Positions 1 through 6,942 of a stretch of 19,875 nucleotides of DNA are shown here, in pieces. Position numbers and translations under genes: made by a program. The notes beneath the pieces were generated by a model. It was not told where the DNA came from, ran no database searches, and saw nothing but the letters and a program-made list of their open reading frames with translations. Source of the DNA: an uncultured Pseudoflavonifractor sp. (lineage in GTDB: Bacteria > Bacillota > Clostridia > Oscillospirales > Oscillospiraceae); contig CAJFTA010000043.1 of NCBI GenBank assembly GCA_904419835.1, forward strand, positions 1 to 19,875. The letters are read 5' to 3'. Each line of letters opens with the position of its first letter. The stretch's first letter is position 1.

Positions 1-1
1 G

Positions 2-1477
2 TACAGCGGCACCAACTACGACCGCCCCGGCTTTCAGGCCATGCTGGCCGAAATTGAGGCAGGAAAAGTGGCCGTCTGCTGCACCAAAGACCTATCCAGA
101 CTGGGTAGAAATTCATCGCTGACCGGGCTGTATATCAACTTCACTTTCCCGAAATATGGAGTGCGGTATATCGCCATCAATGACCACTTTGACACCATCG
201 ACCCCAACAGCACCGACAACGATGTGGCAGGTATAAAGAACTGGTTCAACGAGTTTTTTGCAAAAGACACCAGCCGAAAAATCCGTGCGGTGCAGAAGGC
301 GAAGGGCGAGCGCGGCGTACCGCTGACCACCAATGTCCCGTTTGGGTATCTCAAGGACCCGAATGACAAGACCAGATGGATTGTAGACGAAGCGGCGGCG
401 CAGGTGGTCAAGCGCATTTTCCGGCTTTGCATGGAAGGGCGCGGGCCGATGCAGATCGCCAAAGTCTTGCAGGAGGAAAAGGTGCTCAACCCCACTGCCT
501 ACAAGCGCAGGGCGGGCATCAAGACACCAAGCCCGGAGACTTCCGATCCCTACCACTGGAACACCAACACCGTTGTCCACATTCTGGAACGGCGAGAGTA
601 CACTGGCTGTACGGTCAATTTCAAGACCTACACCAACTCCATCTGGGACAAGAAGCAGCGGGACACGCCCCTTGAAAAACAGGCGGTATTTTACAACACC
701 CACCCGGCGATCATCGAGCAGGAAGTCTTTGACAAGGTTCAGGAAATCCGCCAGCAGCGACACCGCAGGACGAAAACCGGCAAGAGCAGCCTGTTTTCCG
801 GCTTGGTCTACTGTGCCGATTGCGGCGCGAAGATGCGGTACTGCACCACCAACTACTTTGAGAAGCGGCAGGATCACTTTGTCTGCGCCAACTACCGCAG
901 CAATACGGGAAGCTGTTCGGCGCACTTCATCCGGGCGGTTGTTCTGGAGGATTTGGTCTGGATGCACATGAAAGCGGTCATCTTCTATGTGACGCGGTAT
1001 GAGAAGCATTTCCGGGCTGCGATGGAACACCGGCTCCGGCTGGCCAGCGAGGAAAAAATCTGCGCCAGCATCAAGCGTTTGGAACAGGCGCAGCGGCGCA
1101 TGGGCGAGCTTGACCGGCTGTTCATCCGAATCTATGAGGACAATGTGGCCGGGAAAATCACGGACGAGCGGTTTTCCATGATGAGCCAGTCTTACGAGGA
1201 CGAACAGGCGCAGCTCAAGGCAGAAATCCAGACCTTGCAGCAGGACATTGAAGTACAGGAACGACAGATTGAAAACTTGGAGCAGTTTATCCAGCGGGTA
1301 CACAAGTACGCGGATTTGCAGGAGCTGACCCCTTACGCTCTGCGGGAGCTTGTGAAGGCGATCTACATTGAAGCACCGGACAAGAGCAGCGGCAAACGGC
1401 GGCAGAATATTCGCATTTCCTATGACCTTGTGGGATTTATCCCCGTGGACGAGCTGATGAAGCAGGAAACGGCATGA
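2..1477 (+). CDS. Large serine recombinase, 5' end outside window
   Basis: DNA-cutting integrase/transposase of the large serine recombinase (TnpX/Tn4451-like) class, which excises and integrates mobile elements. The frame is open from base 2, so the gene starts upstream; 491 residues are visible. The first visible residues, YSGTNYDRPGFQAML, followed by DLSRLGRN, are the second half of the resolvase catalytic domain; the nucleophilic serine lies off the left edge. Next come the recombinase DNA-binding domain (about residues 95-200, with VPFGY), a zinc ribbon (CADCG, then FVCANY and GSCSAH), a long charged helical coiled coil (about 330-430) and a C-terminal DUF4368-like tail ending VGFIPVDEL. 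Such genes usually sit at the very end of their element, so the element border is probably just downstream. Family assignment is firm; which element it belongs to is unknown. Confidence 0.93.
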   Translation, partial: YSGTNYDRPGFQAMLAEIEAGKVAVCCTKDLSRLGRNSSLTGLYINFTFPKYGVRYIAINDHFDTIDPNSTDNDVAGIKNWFNEFFAKDTSRKIRAVQKAKGERGVPLTTNVPFGYLKDPNDKTRWIVDEAAAQVVKRIFRLCMEGRGPMQIAKVLQEEKVLNPTAYKRRAGIKTPSPETSDPYHWNTNTVVHILERREYTGCTVNFKTYTNSIWDKKQRDTPLEKQAVFYNTHPAIIEQEVFDKVQEIRQQRHRRTKTGKSSLFSGLVYCADCGAKMRYCTTNYFEKRQDHFVCANYRSNTGSCSAHFIRAVVLEDLVWMHMKAVIFYVTRYEKHFRAAMEHRLRLASEEKICASIKRLEQAQRRMGELDRLFIRIYEDNVAGKITDERFSMMSQSYEDEQAQLKAEIQTLQQDIEVQERQIENLEQFIQRVHKYADLQELTPYALRELVKAIYIEAPDKSSGKRRQNIRISYDLVGFIPVDELMKQETA

Positions 1478-1497
1478 CCGAAGCCATGCCGTTCCTG
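1463..1497 (+). terminator. Hairpin across the recombinase stop codon
   Basis: CAGGAAACGGCATG (1463-1476) pairs with CATGCCGTTCCTG (1485-1497) with one bulged A. The stem contains the recombinase stop codon and is followed by AT-rich sequence with short T runs (1505-1519) but no clean U tract. It is a probable weak terminator or mRNA 3' end structure. Confidence 0.5.
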
Positions 1498-1533
1498 CGA
1501 AAACTAATTTTGCTTTCTTATGACCCCCGACCA

Positions 1534-1797
1534 TTACACGGGGACGGTCTTTTGCCGTCGAAAAAGTGGCCGGAGCCACTTTTTCGAGGGAGATGCGCGC
1601 AAGATGGGCCTCGATTCCTGACGGAAAAGTCGGCCCATCTTACGCGAGAAGTGTCATTTCCGAGGCGCATGTCCTCGGAAATGACGGATTTTCATTTGAT
1701 TCCTGCGGCTTCGGCCGCAGGAACTCTGCGAGGTCTTCCTTCAGGGGAGGTTTTTCGACACGCTGAGACCGTCCCCTTACACAGGGACGGTCTTTTT
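1534..1797. repeat. Hairpin mosaic 1, bracketed by two copies of a 20-bp repeat
   Basis: A gene-free stretch made almost entirely of perfect inverted repeats. TTACACGGGGACGGTCTTTT (1534-1553) recurs with one change at 1777-1796, where it forms the 3' end of the MATE gene. Between them lie TCGAAAAAGTGGC/GCCACTTTTTCGA (1558-1570/1575-1587, 4-nt loop), AAGATGGGCC/GGCCCATCTT (1601-1610/1632-1641, extendable to 14 bp with one mismatch), GTCATTTCCGAGG/CCTCGGAAATGAC (1653-1665/1673-1685) and TTCCTGCGGC/GCCGCAGGAA (1700-1709/1714-1723, TTCG loop). No reading frame or conserved RNA class is recognisable. It is probably a dispersed, non-coding genomic repeat; its function is unknown. Confidence 0.8.
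1766..1797. terminator. Terminator-like hairpin containing the MATE stop codon
   Basis: AGACCGTCCC (1766-1775) pairs perfectly with GGGACGGTCT (1784-1793). On the plus strand it is followed by a T run (1793-1797). On the minus strand the stop codon of the MATE gene (1777-1779) lies in the loop. It resembles a REP-like repeat reused as a gene end more than a dedicated terminator of MATE. Confidence 0.6.
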
Positions 1798-3144
1798 CTC
1801 TGTTCCCAGCCGCTCCAGCCGCCCTTTCTCTCTGAGGCGGTAGAACGCCAGCCCCACGGCGTCGGCCAGCACCCAGCCGATGGGGATGGCCCACCAGATG
1901 CCGGGCAGGCCGATGGCGGGGATGGGGGCCAGGAGGTAGGCCAGGGCCACACGGGTGCCCAGGGAGAGCCCGGTGAGCACCACCGACATGCCGGGGCGGC
2001 CCAGGGCGCGGTAGAGGCCGTAGAGCAGGAAGAGGCAGCCGATGCCGCAGTAGCAGGCCCCCTCGATGCGCAGGTACTCCACGCCGATGGCGATGATGCC
2101 GGTCTCCTCCGGCGCCACAAAGATGGTCATCAGCGGTCCGGCGAAGGCGAACACCAGCACGGAGATGACCACGCAGAAGGCCAGAGCGGCGGCCACGGCG
2201 GAGCGGATGCCCGCCCGGATGCGGTCTGTCCTGCCCGCGCCGTAGCTCTGGGCGATAAAGGTGGAGAAGGCGTTGCCAAAGTCCTGAACGGGCATATAGG
2301 CGAAGGAGTCGATCTTCACCGCGGCGGCAAAGGCGGCCATCACGTCCACACCGAAGCTGTTGACCAGGCCCTGAATCATCAGGATGCCGAAGTTCATCAC
2401 CGACTGCTGGACGCAGGTGAGGAAGGAGTAGGAGAAAATCTTCCCCACGGTCTGCCGCCGCAGCCGCAGCTCGGACCGGCGCGGGCGCAGCTGAGGAGCC
2501 CTGCGGAAGGCGTACAGGGCGATGCAGGCCGCCGAGACCGCCTGGGAAATGACCGTGGCCTCCGCCGCGCCGGCCACGCCCCGGCTCAGAACCAGCACAA
2601 ACATCAGATCCAGCACAACGTTCAGCGCCGCGCTCACCCCCAGGAACACCAGCGGCACCGCTGAGTTGCCGATGGCCCGGAGGAGGGAGGCGAAGTAATT
2701 GTAGAGGAAGGTGAAGGGGATGCCCAGAAAGACCACCCGCACATAGGCCCGGGTCATCCCATATATCTGCTCCTGGATTTGCAGCGCGCGGAGGATGGGG
2801 TCAATCAGCGCCAGGACCGCCACGGTGAGCAGGGCCGCGGCGGCGGCAATGACCACAAAGGACACAAAGACGCTCTCCCGCAGCTTTTCCTCCTCCCGGC
2901 TGCCGAAGAGGATGGAAAAGCACACCCCGCTGCCCATGCACAGCCCCAGAAGAATGGAGGTGAGGAAGGTCATCAGGGAGTAGGACGATCCCACCGCCGC
3001 CAGGGCGTCCGGCCCCAGACAGCGGCCCACAATCAGGGTATCCGCCACATTATAGAGCTGCTGAAGCAGGTTGCCCAGTATCATGGGCAGGGCAAAGAGC
3101 AGCATGGACCGGGTGACCGGTCCCTCCGTCAGGTTTTGCTGCAC
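1777..3144 (-). CDS. MATE family cation/drug antiporter
   Basis: Inner-membrane multidrug and toxin extrusion transporter, a secondary antiporter that expels organic cations in exchange for Na+ or H+. Its 455 residues match the usual MATE length. The protein is a run of hydrophobic helices with MATE hallmarks: an N-terminal LPMILGNLLQQLYNVADTLI (about 18-38), LGPDALAAVGSS just after it, and the second-half repeat with QDFGNAFSTFIAQSYGAGR. The start is GTG at 3144, preceded by AGGAG about nine bases upstream. The C-terminus KKTVPV is encoded inside the repeat and hairpin at 1766-1797, so its last codons may have been acquired from that repeat. The gene stands alone: the upstream gene ends in a hairpin (3215-3244). 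Substrate cannot be told from the sequence. Confidence 0.92.
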   Translation of the reverse strand: MQQNLTEGPVTRSMLLFALPMILGNLLQQLYNVADTLIVGRCLGPDALAAVGSSYSLMTFLTSILLGLCMGSGVCFSILFGSREEEKLRESVFVSFVVIAAAAALLTVAVLALIDPILRALQIQEQIYGMTRAYVRVVFLGIPFTFLYNYFASLLRAIGNSAVPLVFLGVSAALNVVLDLMFVLVLSRGVAGAAEATVISQAVSAACIALYAFRRAPQLRPRRSELRLRRQTVGKIFSYSFLTCVQQSVMNFGILMIQGLVNSFGVDVMAAFAAAVKIDSFAYMPVQDFGNAFSTFIAQSYGAGRTDRIRAGIRSAVAAALAFCVVISVLVFAFAGPLMTIFVAPEETGIIAIGVEYLRIEGACYCGIGCLFLLYGLYRALGRPGMSVVLTGLSLGTRVALAYLLAPIPAIGLPGIWWAIPIGWVLADAVGLAFYRLREKGRLERLGTEKKTVPV

Positions 3145-3214
3145 GGCTGTCTCTCCTCTCCGGGCCGCCGTATGGGGCCTGTTCTTCTCCGTTCTGCCCC
3201 GCTGAGCGCGGAAA

Positions 3215-3244
3215 CGCCCCCGGAGGGAGTTCCCTCCGGGGGCG
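3215..3244 (-). terminator. Terminator after the small P-loop gene
   Basis: Perfect 14-bp stem CGCCCCCGGAGGGA/TCCCTCCGGGGGCG (3215-3228/3231-3244) with a 2-base loop, 16 bases past the stop of the P-loop gene. On the minus strand only TTTC follows, so the U tract is short. Confidence 0.65.
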
Positions 3245-3260
3245 CTGGCATACGGTGTGC

Positions 3261-3674
3261 TCAGAAGTACTTCTTCACGCCCTCGGTAGCCAGGTCGGCG
3301 TCGGCGCTGATGGTGACAGTGAACTTGATGTTGTTCTTCTCGCTGAAGCTGTTGAGCCAGTCGAGGAAGTCCTCCACGGACGCGTCGGTGGGCTCGGTGG
3401 GGACAATCTTGGTCAGGCTGTCGATGAAGATGTGGGTAATATCGTAGTCGCCGGCATAGAGCCCGCTGATAAAGCCCTTCATGAAGTCGAAGGACTTCAT
3501 CTCGTAGTGAGACGCCTCCACCAGACGGATCTTATAATGAATATCGTAGGTCAGCTTGGGGCCGCGCTCAATGCAGACCACGTTTCCGTTCTCGCTATGC
3601 ACGGCAGAGTTAATGAGTTCGATCATCTGCTTGGTCTTGCCGGTGCCCTTGACACCCATGATCACTCTCACCAT
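3261..3674 (-). CDS. Small P-loop ATP-binding protein of unknown function
   Basis: A 137-residue soluble protein with a Walker A motif near its N-terminus (MGVKGTGKT) and a Walker B-like strand ITHIFIDSL about 85 residues later. The protein is close to a bare P-loop core, far shorter than full AAA+ or PilT ATPases. Similar stand-alone proteins occur in clostridial genomes and are sometimes labelled PilT-like, but there is no pilus gene nearby and that label is unsupported here. Start: ATG at 3674 is preceded by AAGGAG (3683-3688) at 8-base spacing; an in-frame GTG at 3683 overlaps that ribosome binding site and is rejected. It has its own promoter (3726-3754) and a terminator hairpin, so it is monocistronic. 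Codon use is more AT-rich than its neighbours'. Confidence 0.8.
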   Translation of the reverse strand: MVRVIMGVKGTGKTKQMIELINSAVHSENGNVVCIERGPKLTYDIHYKIRLVEASHYEMKSFDFMKGFISGLYAGDYDITHIFIDSLTKIVPTEPTDASVEDFLDWLNSFSEKNNIKFTVTISADADLATEGVKKYF

Positions 3675-3725
3675 ATTAATCACTCCTTACATTGTAAGCC
3701 GGAACGCCTCCGGCCTTGTGTCTCT

Positions 3726-3754
3726 ATGTTACCATTTATCCGGTCAGATTGCAA
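3726..3754 (-). promoter_or_regulatory. Sigma-A-type promoter for the small P-loop gene
   Basis: Read on the minus strand: -35 TTGCAA (3754-3749), 17-base spacer, -10 TAACAT (3731-3726). It lies about 50 bases upstream of the start codon at 3674 in a locally AT-rich stretch. Prediction by consensus only. Confidence 0.6.
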
Positions 3755-3817
3755 CCGCTTTGCACAAGTTAACTAAAATTTCATGTTTCCCTGTGCCCGC
3801 ATTGGCACGCTTAACCA

Positions 3818-3855
3818 ATACTGCCCGGGCGGAGTGGAATCCGCCCGGGCAGTAT
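3818..3855 (-). terminator. Terminator hairpin after pgi
   Basis: Perfect 16-bp inverted repeat ATACTGCCCGGGCGGA/TCCGCCCGGGCAGTAT (3818-3833/3840-3855), loop of 6, located 23 bases beyond the pgi stop. A good U tract is missing on the minus strand (TATTGGTTAAG lies at its base and beyond), so it could act as an mRNA-stabilising structure instead. Confidence 0.6.
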
Positions 3856-3878
3856 CATTTTGGACATAATTTTTTCTT

Positions 3879-5216
3879 TTAACCCTTGTTCAGCCGGGCC
3901 TCCAGCTCGGCCTTGCGGTCCTCATAGCCGGGCTTGCCCAGCAGGGCGAACATGTTCTTCTTGTAGGCCTCCACGCCGGGCTGGTTGAAGGGGTTGACCT
4001 TCAGCAGGTGGCCGGACAGGCCGCAGGCGTACTCGAAGAAGTAGATCAGCTGGCCCACGGCGTTGGCGGTGCGCTTGGGCACGGTAATGGACAGGTTGGG
4101 CACGCCGCCGTCCACATGGGCCAGCACCACGCCCTGGAAGGCCTTCTCGGCCACAAAGGACAGGGGCTTGCCGGAGAGGAAGTTCAGGCCGTCCACGTTG
4201 TCGGGGTCGTTGGGGATGGTGATCTGGCCGCCGCACTCGGCAAAGCGGACCACGGTCTCAAACAGGTGGCGTTCGCCCTCCTGGATATACTGGCCCATGG
4301 AGTGCAGGTCGGCGGTGAACTCCACGCTGGCGGGGAAGATGCCCTTGCCGTCCTTGCCCTCGCTCTCGCCGTAGAGCTGCTTCCACCACTCGGCGAAGAA
4401 GCGGAAGGAGGGCTCGTAGCAGGCCAGCAGCTCGATCTTCTTGCCGCCGTCATACAGGCCGTTGCGGGCGGCGGCATACTGCCAGGCGGGATTGTCCAGG
4501 CCGGGCTTGGCCATGGCGGTCATGGCCTCGTGGGCGCCGGCCATCATGGCGTCGATGTCGACGCCGGCGGCGGCGATGGGCAGCAGGCCCACGGCGGTGA
4601 GGACGGAGTAGCGGCCGCCCACGTTGTCGGGCACCACAAACTCCTCATAGCCCTCGGCGTCGGCCAGGCCCTTCAGGGCGCCCTTGTGGGCGTCGGTGGT
4701 GGCGTAGATGCGGCCCTTGGCGCCCTCCTTGCCGTACTTCTCTTCCAGCATGGCCTTGAAAATGCGGAAGGCCACGGCGGGCTCGGTGGTGGTGCCCGAC
4801 TTGGAGATGACGTTGACGGACCAGTCCTTGCCCTTGAGCTGCTCCATCACTTCCAGCATGGCGTCGGTGGACAGGCCGTTGCCCACAAAGTAGATCTCGG
4901 GGCCGTCCTTCTTGCACAGGTTATAGTTCGGGGAGGCCAGCAGCTCAATGACGGCGCGGGCGCCCAGGTAGGAGCCGCCGATGCCGATGACCACAAGGGC
5001 CTGGGAGTCGGAGCGGATCTTGGCCGCGGCGGCCTTGATGCGGGCGTACTCCTCCTTGTCGTAGTTCTCGGGCAGGTGGACCCAGCCCAGGAAATCGGAG
5101 CCGGGACCCCGGCCCTCCTGGAGCATGGCATGGGCCTCGGCCAGGTCGGCCTCGCGGCCGGTCAGCCAGTTTTCGGGCAGGAAACTCAGCGCGTTGGATG
5201 CGTCAACCTTGGGCAT
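3879..5216 (-). CDS. pgi: Glucose-6-phosphate isomerase
   Basis: Interconverts glucose 6-phosphate and fructose 6-phosphate in glycolysis and gluconeogenesis; cytosolic. The protein contains the sugar-phosphate-binding SIS fold with VVIGIGGSYLGARAVIELL, the SGTTTEPAVAFRIF motif, GGRYSVLTAVGLLPIA, the catalytic glutamate region QEGERHLFETV and the C-terminal signature region NPFNQPGVEAYKKN with the conserved lysine. The start is ATG at 5216: AGGAGG (5226-5231) precedes it by nine bases, and MPKVDASNAL is a normal N-terminus. This gives 445 residues, the usual size of firmicute Pgi; a longer in-frame extension to 5375 runs into the hairpin repeats and is rejected. Two TATACT boxes (5236-5241 and 5265-5270, minus strand) lie upstream. 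Single gene between a hairpin cluster and a terminator. Confidence 0.97.
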   Translation of the reverse strand: MPKVDASNALSFLPENWLTGREADLAEAHAMLQEGRGPGSDFLGWVHLPENYDKEEYARIKAAAAKIRSDSQALVVIGIGGSYLGARAVIELLASPNYNLCKKDGPEIYFVGNGLSTDAMLEVMEQLKGKDWSVNVISKSGTTTEPAVAFRIFKAMLEEKYGKEGAKGRIYATTDAHKGALKGLADAEGYEEFVVPDNVGGRYSVLTAVGLLPIAAAGVDIDAMMAGAHEAMTAMAKPGLDNPAWQYAAARNGLYDGGKKIELLACYEPSFRFFAEWWKQLYGESEGKDGKGIFPASVEFTADLHSMGQYIQEGERHLFETVVRFAECGGQITIPNDPDNVDGLNFLSGKPLSFVAEKAFQGVVLAHVDGGVPNLSITVPKRTANAVGQLIYFFEYACGLSGHLLKVNPFNQPGVEAYKKNMFALLGKPGYEDRKAELEARLNKG

Positions 5217-5235
5217 ATCAAACAGCCTCCTCATC

Positions 5236-5264
5236 AGTATAACAGGGGATTTCCCATTGGTAAA
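5236..5264 (-). promoter_or_regulatory. Possible pgi promoter
   Basis: Minus strand: TTTACC (5264-5259), 17-base spacer, TATACT (5241-5236). The predicted transcription start would fall within the ribosome binding site, so this copy may not be the active one. A second TATACT at 5270-5265 fits the leader length better but has no good -35 box. Confidence 0.35.
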
Positions 5265-5304
5265 AGTATACACCAAGTCGGCCCATTTTCCTAGAGGAAA
5301 ATGA

Positions 5305-5350
5305 GCTGAAAATGAACTTCCGGCGCGGAGCATTTTCAGCGCCGCGCCGG
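5305..5350. other. Two interlocked, mutually exclusive inverted repeats
   Basis: GCTGAAAATG (5305-5314) is complementary to CATTTTCAGC (5331-5340), while CCGGCGCGG (5320-5328) is complementary to CCGCGCCGG (5342-5350). The arms alternate, so the pairings cross. Only one base separates the last two arms, too short to bridge a 10-bp helix in a simple pseudoknot, so two alternative hairpins are more likely. Confidence 0.65.
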
Positions 5351-5379
5351 AGCTTGTCCCGCCGGAGCGGGTCATTTTT

Positions 5380-5418
5380 TCAGTTCTTCAGGCTCTGCAT
5401 TGGAGCAGGGATGCGGCC
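5380..5418. repeat. 39-bp direct repeat, displaced copy of the UPF0210 gene 3' end
   Basis: Identical over 39 bases to 5574-5612. Read on the minus strand it encodes the last 12 residues (ending PAPMQSLKN) and the TGA stop of the UPF0210 protein, but here it lies in non-coding DNA inside the hairpin cluster. Confidence 0.95.
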
Positions 5419-5573
5419 ATCCCAGCCGGGCACGCCCGGCTGGGAACCCTGAATTCATTTTACATGCTCGGCGGAAGTGAATTCCGCCTGCGCCAAGGTT
5501 TTCCCCTCCGGGGAAAACGCTTGTACGGCGCAAGCGCCGCCCCATCTCTGATGGGGCCCCCGCGGCCGCCGCC

Positions 5574-5612
5574 TCAGTTCTTCAGGCTCTGCATTGGAGC
5601 AGGGATGCGGCC
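5574..5612. repeat. 39-bp direct repeat, genic copy
   Basis: The in-gene copy of the repeat at 5380-5418. It forms the 3' end of the UPF0210 coding region including its stop codon. The two copies start 194 bases apart and enclose 155 bases of hairpins. Confidence 0.95.
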
Positions 5613-6932
5613 GCCGCGCCGGACGAACTCGGCCGAGCCGAAAGGGTGGACCGGCATCACCGGCGCGGAGCCCAGCAGGCCGCCGAACTCCACGGTGTCC
5701 CCCACCTTGGTGCCCGGGCCGGGGATGATGCGCACGGCGGTGGTCTTGGAGTTGACCATGCCGATGGCGGCCTCGTCGGCGATGATGGCGGAGATGGTCT
5801 CGGCGGTGGTGTCCCCGGGGACGGCGATCATGTCCAGGCCCACGGAACAGACGCAGGTCATGGCCTCCAGCTTGTCCAGGTGGAGGGCGCCGGAGGCGGC
5901 GGCGGCGATCATGCCCTCGTCCTCGCTGACGGGGATAAAGGCGCCGCTCAGGCCGCCCACGTGGGAGGAGGCCATGACGCCGCCCTTCTTGACGGCGTCG
6001 TTGAGCAGGGCCAGAGCGGCGGTGGTGCCGTGGGTGCCGCAGACCTCCAGCCCCATCTCCTCCAGGATGCGGGCCACCGAGTCGCCCACGGCGGGGGTTG
6101 GGGCCAGGGACAGGTCCACAATACCAAAGGGCACGTCCAGCCGGCGGCTGGCCTCCTGGGCCACCAGCTGGCCCATGCGGGTGATGCGGAAGGCGGTCTT
6201 TTTGATGGTCTCGGCCACCACGTCGAAGGGCTGGCCCTTCACGTCCTGGAGAGCATGGTACACCACGCCGGGGCCGGACACGCCCACGTTGATGACGCAG
6301 TCCCCCTCGCCCACGCCGTGGAAGGCGCCGGCCATGAAGGGGTTGTCCTCCACCGCGTTGCAGAACACCACCAGCTTGGCGCAGCCGAAGCCGCCCCGGT
6401 CGGCGGTGCGCTCCGCCGTGGCCTTGATGACGCGGCCCATCTCGGCCACCGCGTCCATGTTGATGCCCGCTTTGGTGGAGCCCACGTTGACGGAGGAGCA
6501 GACAAAATCGGTGGTGGCCAGGGCCTCGGGGATGGAGGCGATGAGCCGCCGGTCGCCGGAGGCGGCGCCCTTCTGCACCAGGGCGGAGAAGCCGCCGATG
6601 AAGTTGACGCCCACTGCCTTGGCCGCGTCGTCCATGGCCTTGGCGAAGGGGACGAAGTCCTCGGTCTCGGAGGCCCCGGCCACCAGGGCCATGGGGGTCA
6701 CCGAGATGCGCTTGTTGACGATGGGGATGCCGAACTCCCGCTCGATGCCCTCGCCGGTGGACACCAGCTTCTCCGCCCGGCGGGTGATCTTGTCGTAGAT
6801 CTTGCGGCAGGCGGCCTTGGGGTCGGGATCGGCGCAGTCCAGCAGAGAGATGCCCATGGTGATGGTGCGGATGTCCAGGTGCTGCTGGTCGATCATGTTG
6901 ATGGTGGAGAGAATGTCGTGTTGATTCAGCAT
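5574..6932 (-). CDS. UPF0210 (DUF711) PFL-family protein
   Basis: Conserved protein of unknown biochemical role, named from a pyruvate-formate-lyase-like fold. The 452 residues match the family's usual length. The N-terminus MLNQHDILSTINMI followed by LDIRTITMGISLLDC is the family signature, and the rest is a soluble alpha/beta protein without signal peptide or membrane segments. The start is ATG at 6932; the ribosome binding site GAGGTG overlaps the TGA stop of the upstream ACT gene, implying translational coupling. A GTG three codons earlier is in frame but coincides with that site. The pairing of an ACT-domain gene and UPF0210 is widespread in Firmicutes and suggests the ACT protein regulates it in response to a small ligand. 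Its 3' end is duplicated at 5380-5418. Confidence 0.93.
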   Translation of the reverse strand: MLNQHDILSTINMIDQQHLDIRTITMGISLLDCADPDPKAACRKIYDKITRRAEKLVSTGEGIEREFGIPIVNKRISVTPMALVAGASETEDFVPFAKAMDDAAKAVGVNFIGGFSALVQKGAASGDRRLIASIPEALATTDFVCSSVNVGSTKAGINMDAVAEMGRVIKATAERTADRGGFGCAKLVVFCNAVEDNPFMAGAFHGVGEGDCVINVGVSGPGVVYHALQDVKGQPFDVVAETIKKTAFRITRMGQLVAQEASRRLDVPFGIVDLSLAPTPAVGDSVARILEEMGLEVCGTHGTTAALALLNDAVKKGGVMASSHVGGLSGAFIPVSEDEGMIAAAASGALHLDKLEAMTCVCSVGLDMIAVPGDTTAETISAIIADEAAIGMVNSKTTAVRIIPGPGTKVGDTVEFGGLLGSAPVMPVHPFGSAEFVRRGGRIPAPMQSLKN

Positions 6933-6942
6933 GGCAGGCACC

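Larger units (their letters stand above)
5275..5557. repeat. Hairpin mosaic 2 between pgi and the UPF0210 gene
   Basis: Holds no gene. It is packed with perfect inverted repeats: CATTTTCCT/AGGAAAATG (5284-5303), the interlocked pair at 5305-5350, CCCGC/GCGGG (5358-5371, then six Ts), TCCCAGCCGGG/CCCGGCTGGGA (5420-5445), GGCGGAA/TTCCGCC (5470-5488), GTTTTCCCC/GGGGAAAAC (5498-5518), CGGCGC/GCGCCG (5526-5539) and GCCCCATC/GATGGGGC (5539-5557). It opens with AAGTCGGCCCATTTT (5275-5289), 14 of 15 bases identical to 1627-1641 in mosaic 1, which suggests both belong to one dispersed repeat family. Function unknown. Confidence 0.82.

Noticed and set aside
1474..2664. Long plus-strand open frame opposite the MATE gene
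   Set aside because: Its composition is dominated by His/Gly/Asp/Gln-type antisense codons of a GC-rich gene, it has no family motif, and the minus strand clearly encodes MATE.
4008..5294. Plus-strand frame opposite pgi
   Set aside because: Gly/His/Val-rich shadow of pgi without start signals or recognisable domains.
5305..5350. True H-type pseudoknot or riboswitch aptamer
   Set aside because: The single-base link between the last two arms cannot span a 10-bp stem, and no known aptamer consensus is present.
5217..5375. N-terminal extension of pgi into the hairpin region
   Set aside because: The extra residues are translation of repeats; the AGGAGG at 5226-5231 and the family N-terminus fix the start at 5216.
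5284..5557. CRISPR array
   Set aside because: The palindromes differ from each other in sequence and length, spacing is irregular and there are no repeated direct units with unique spacers.
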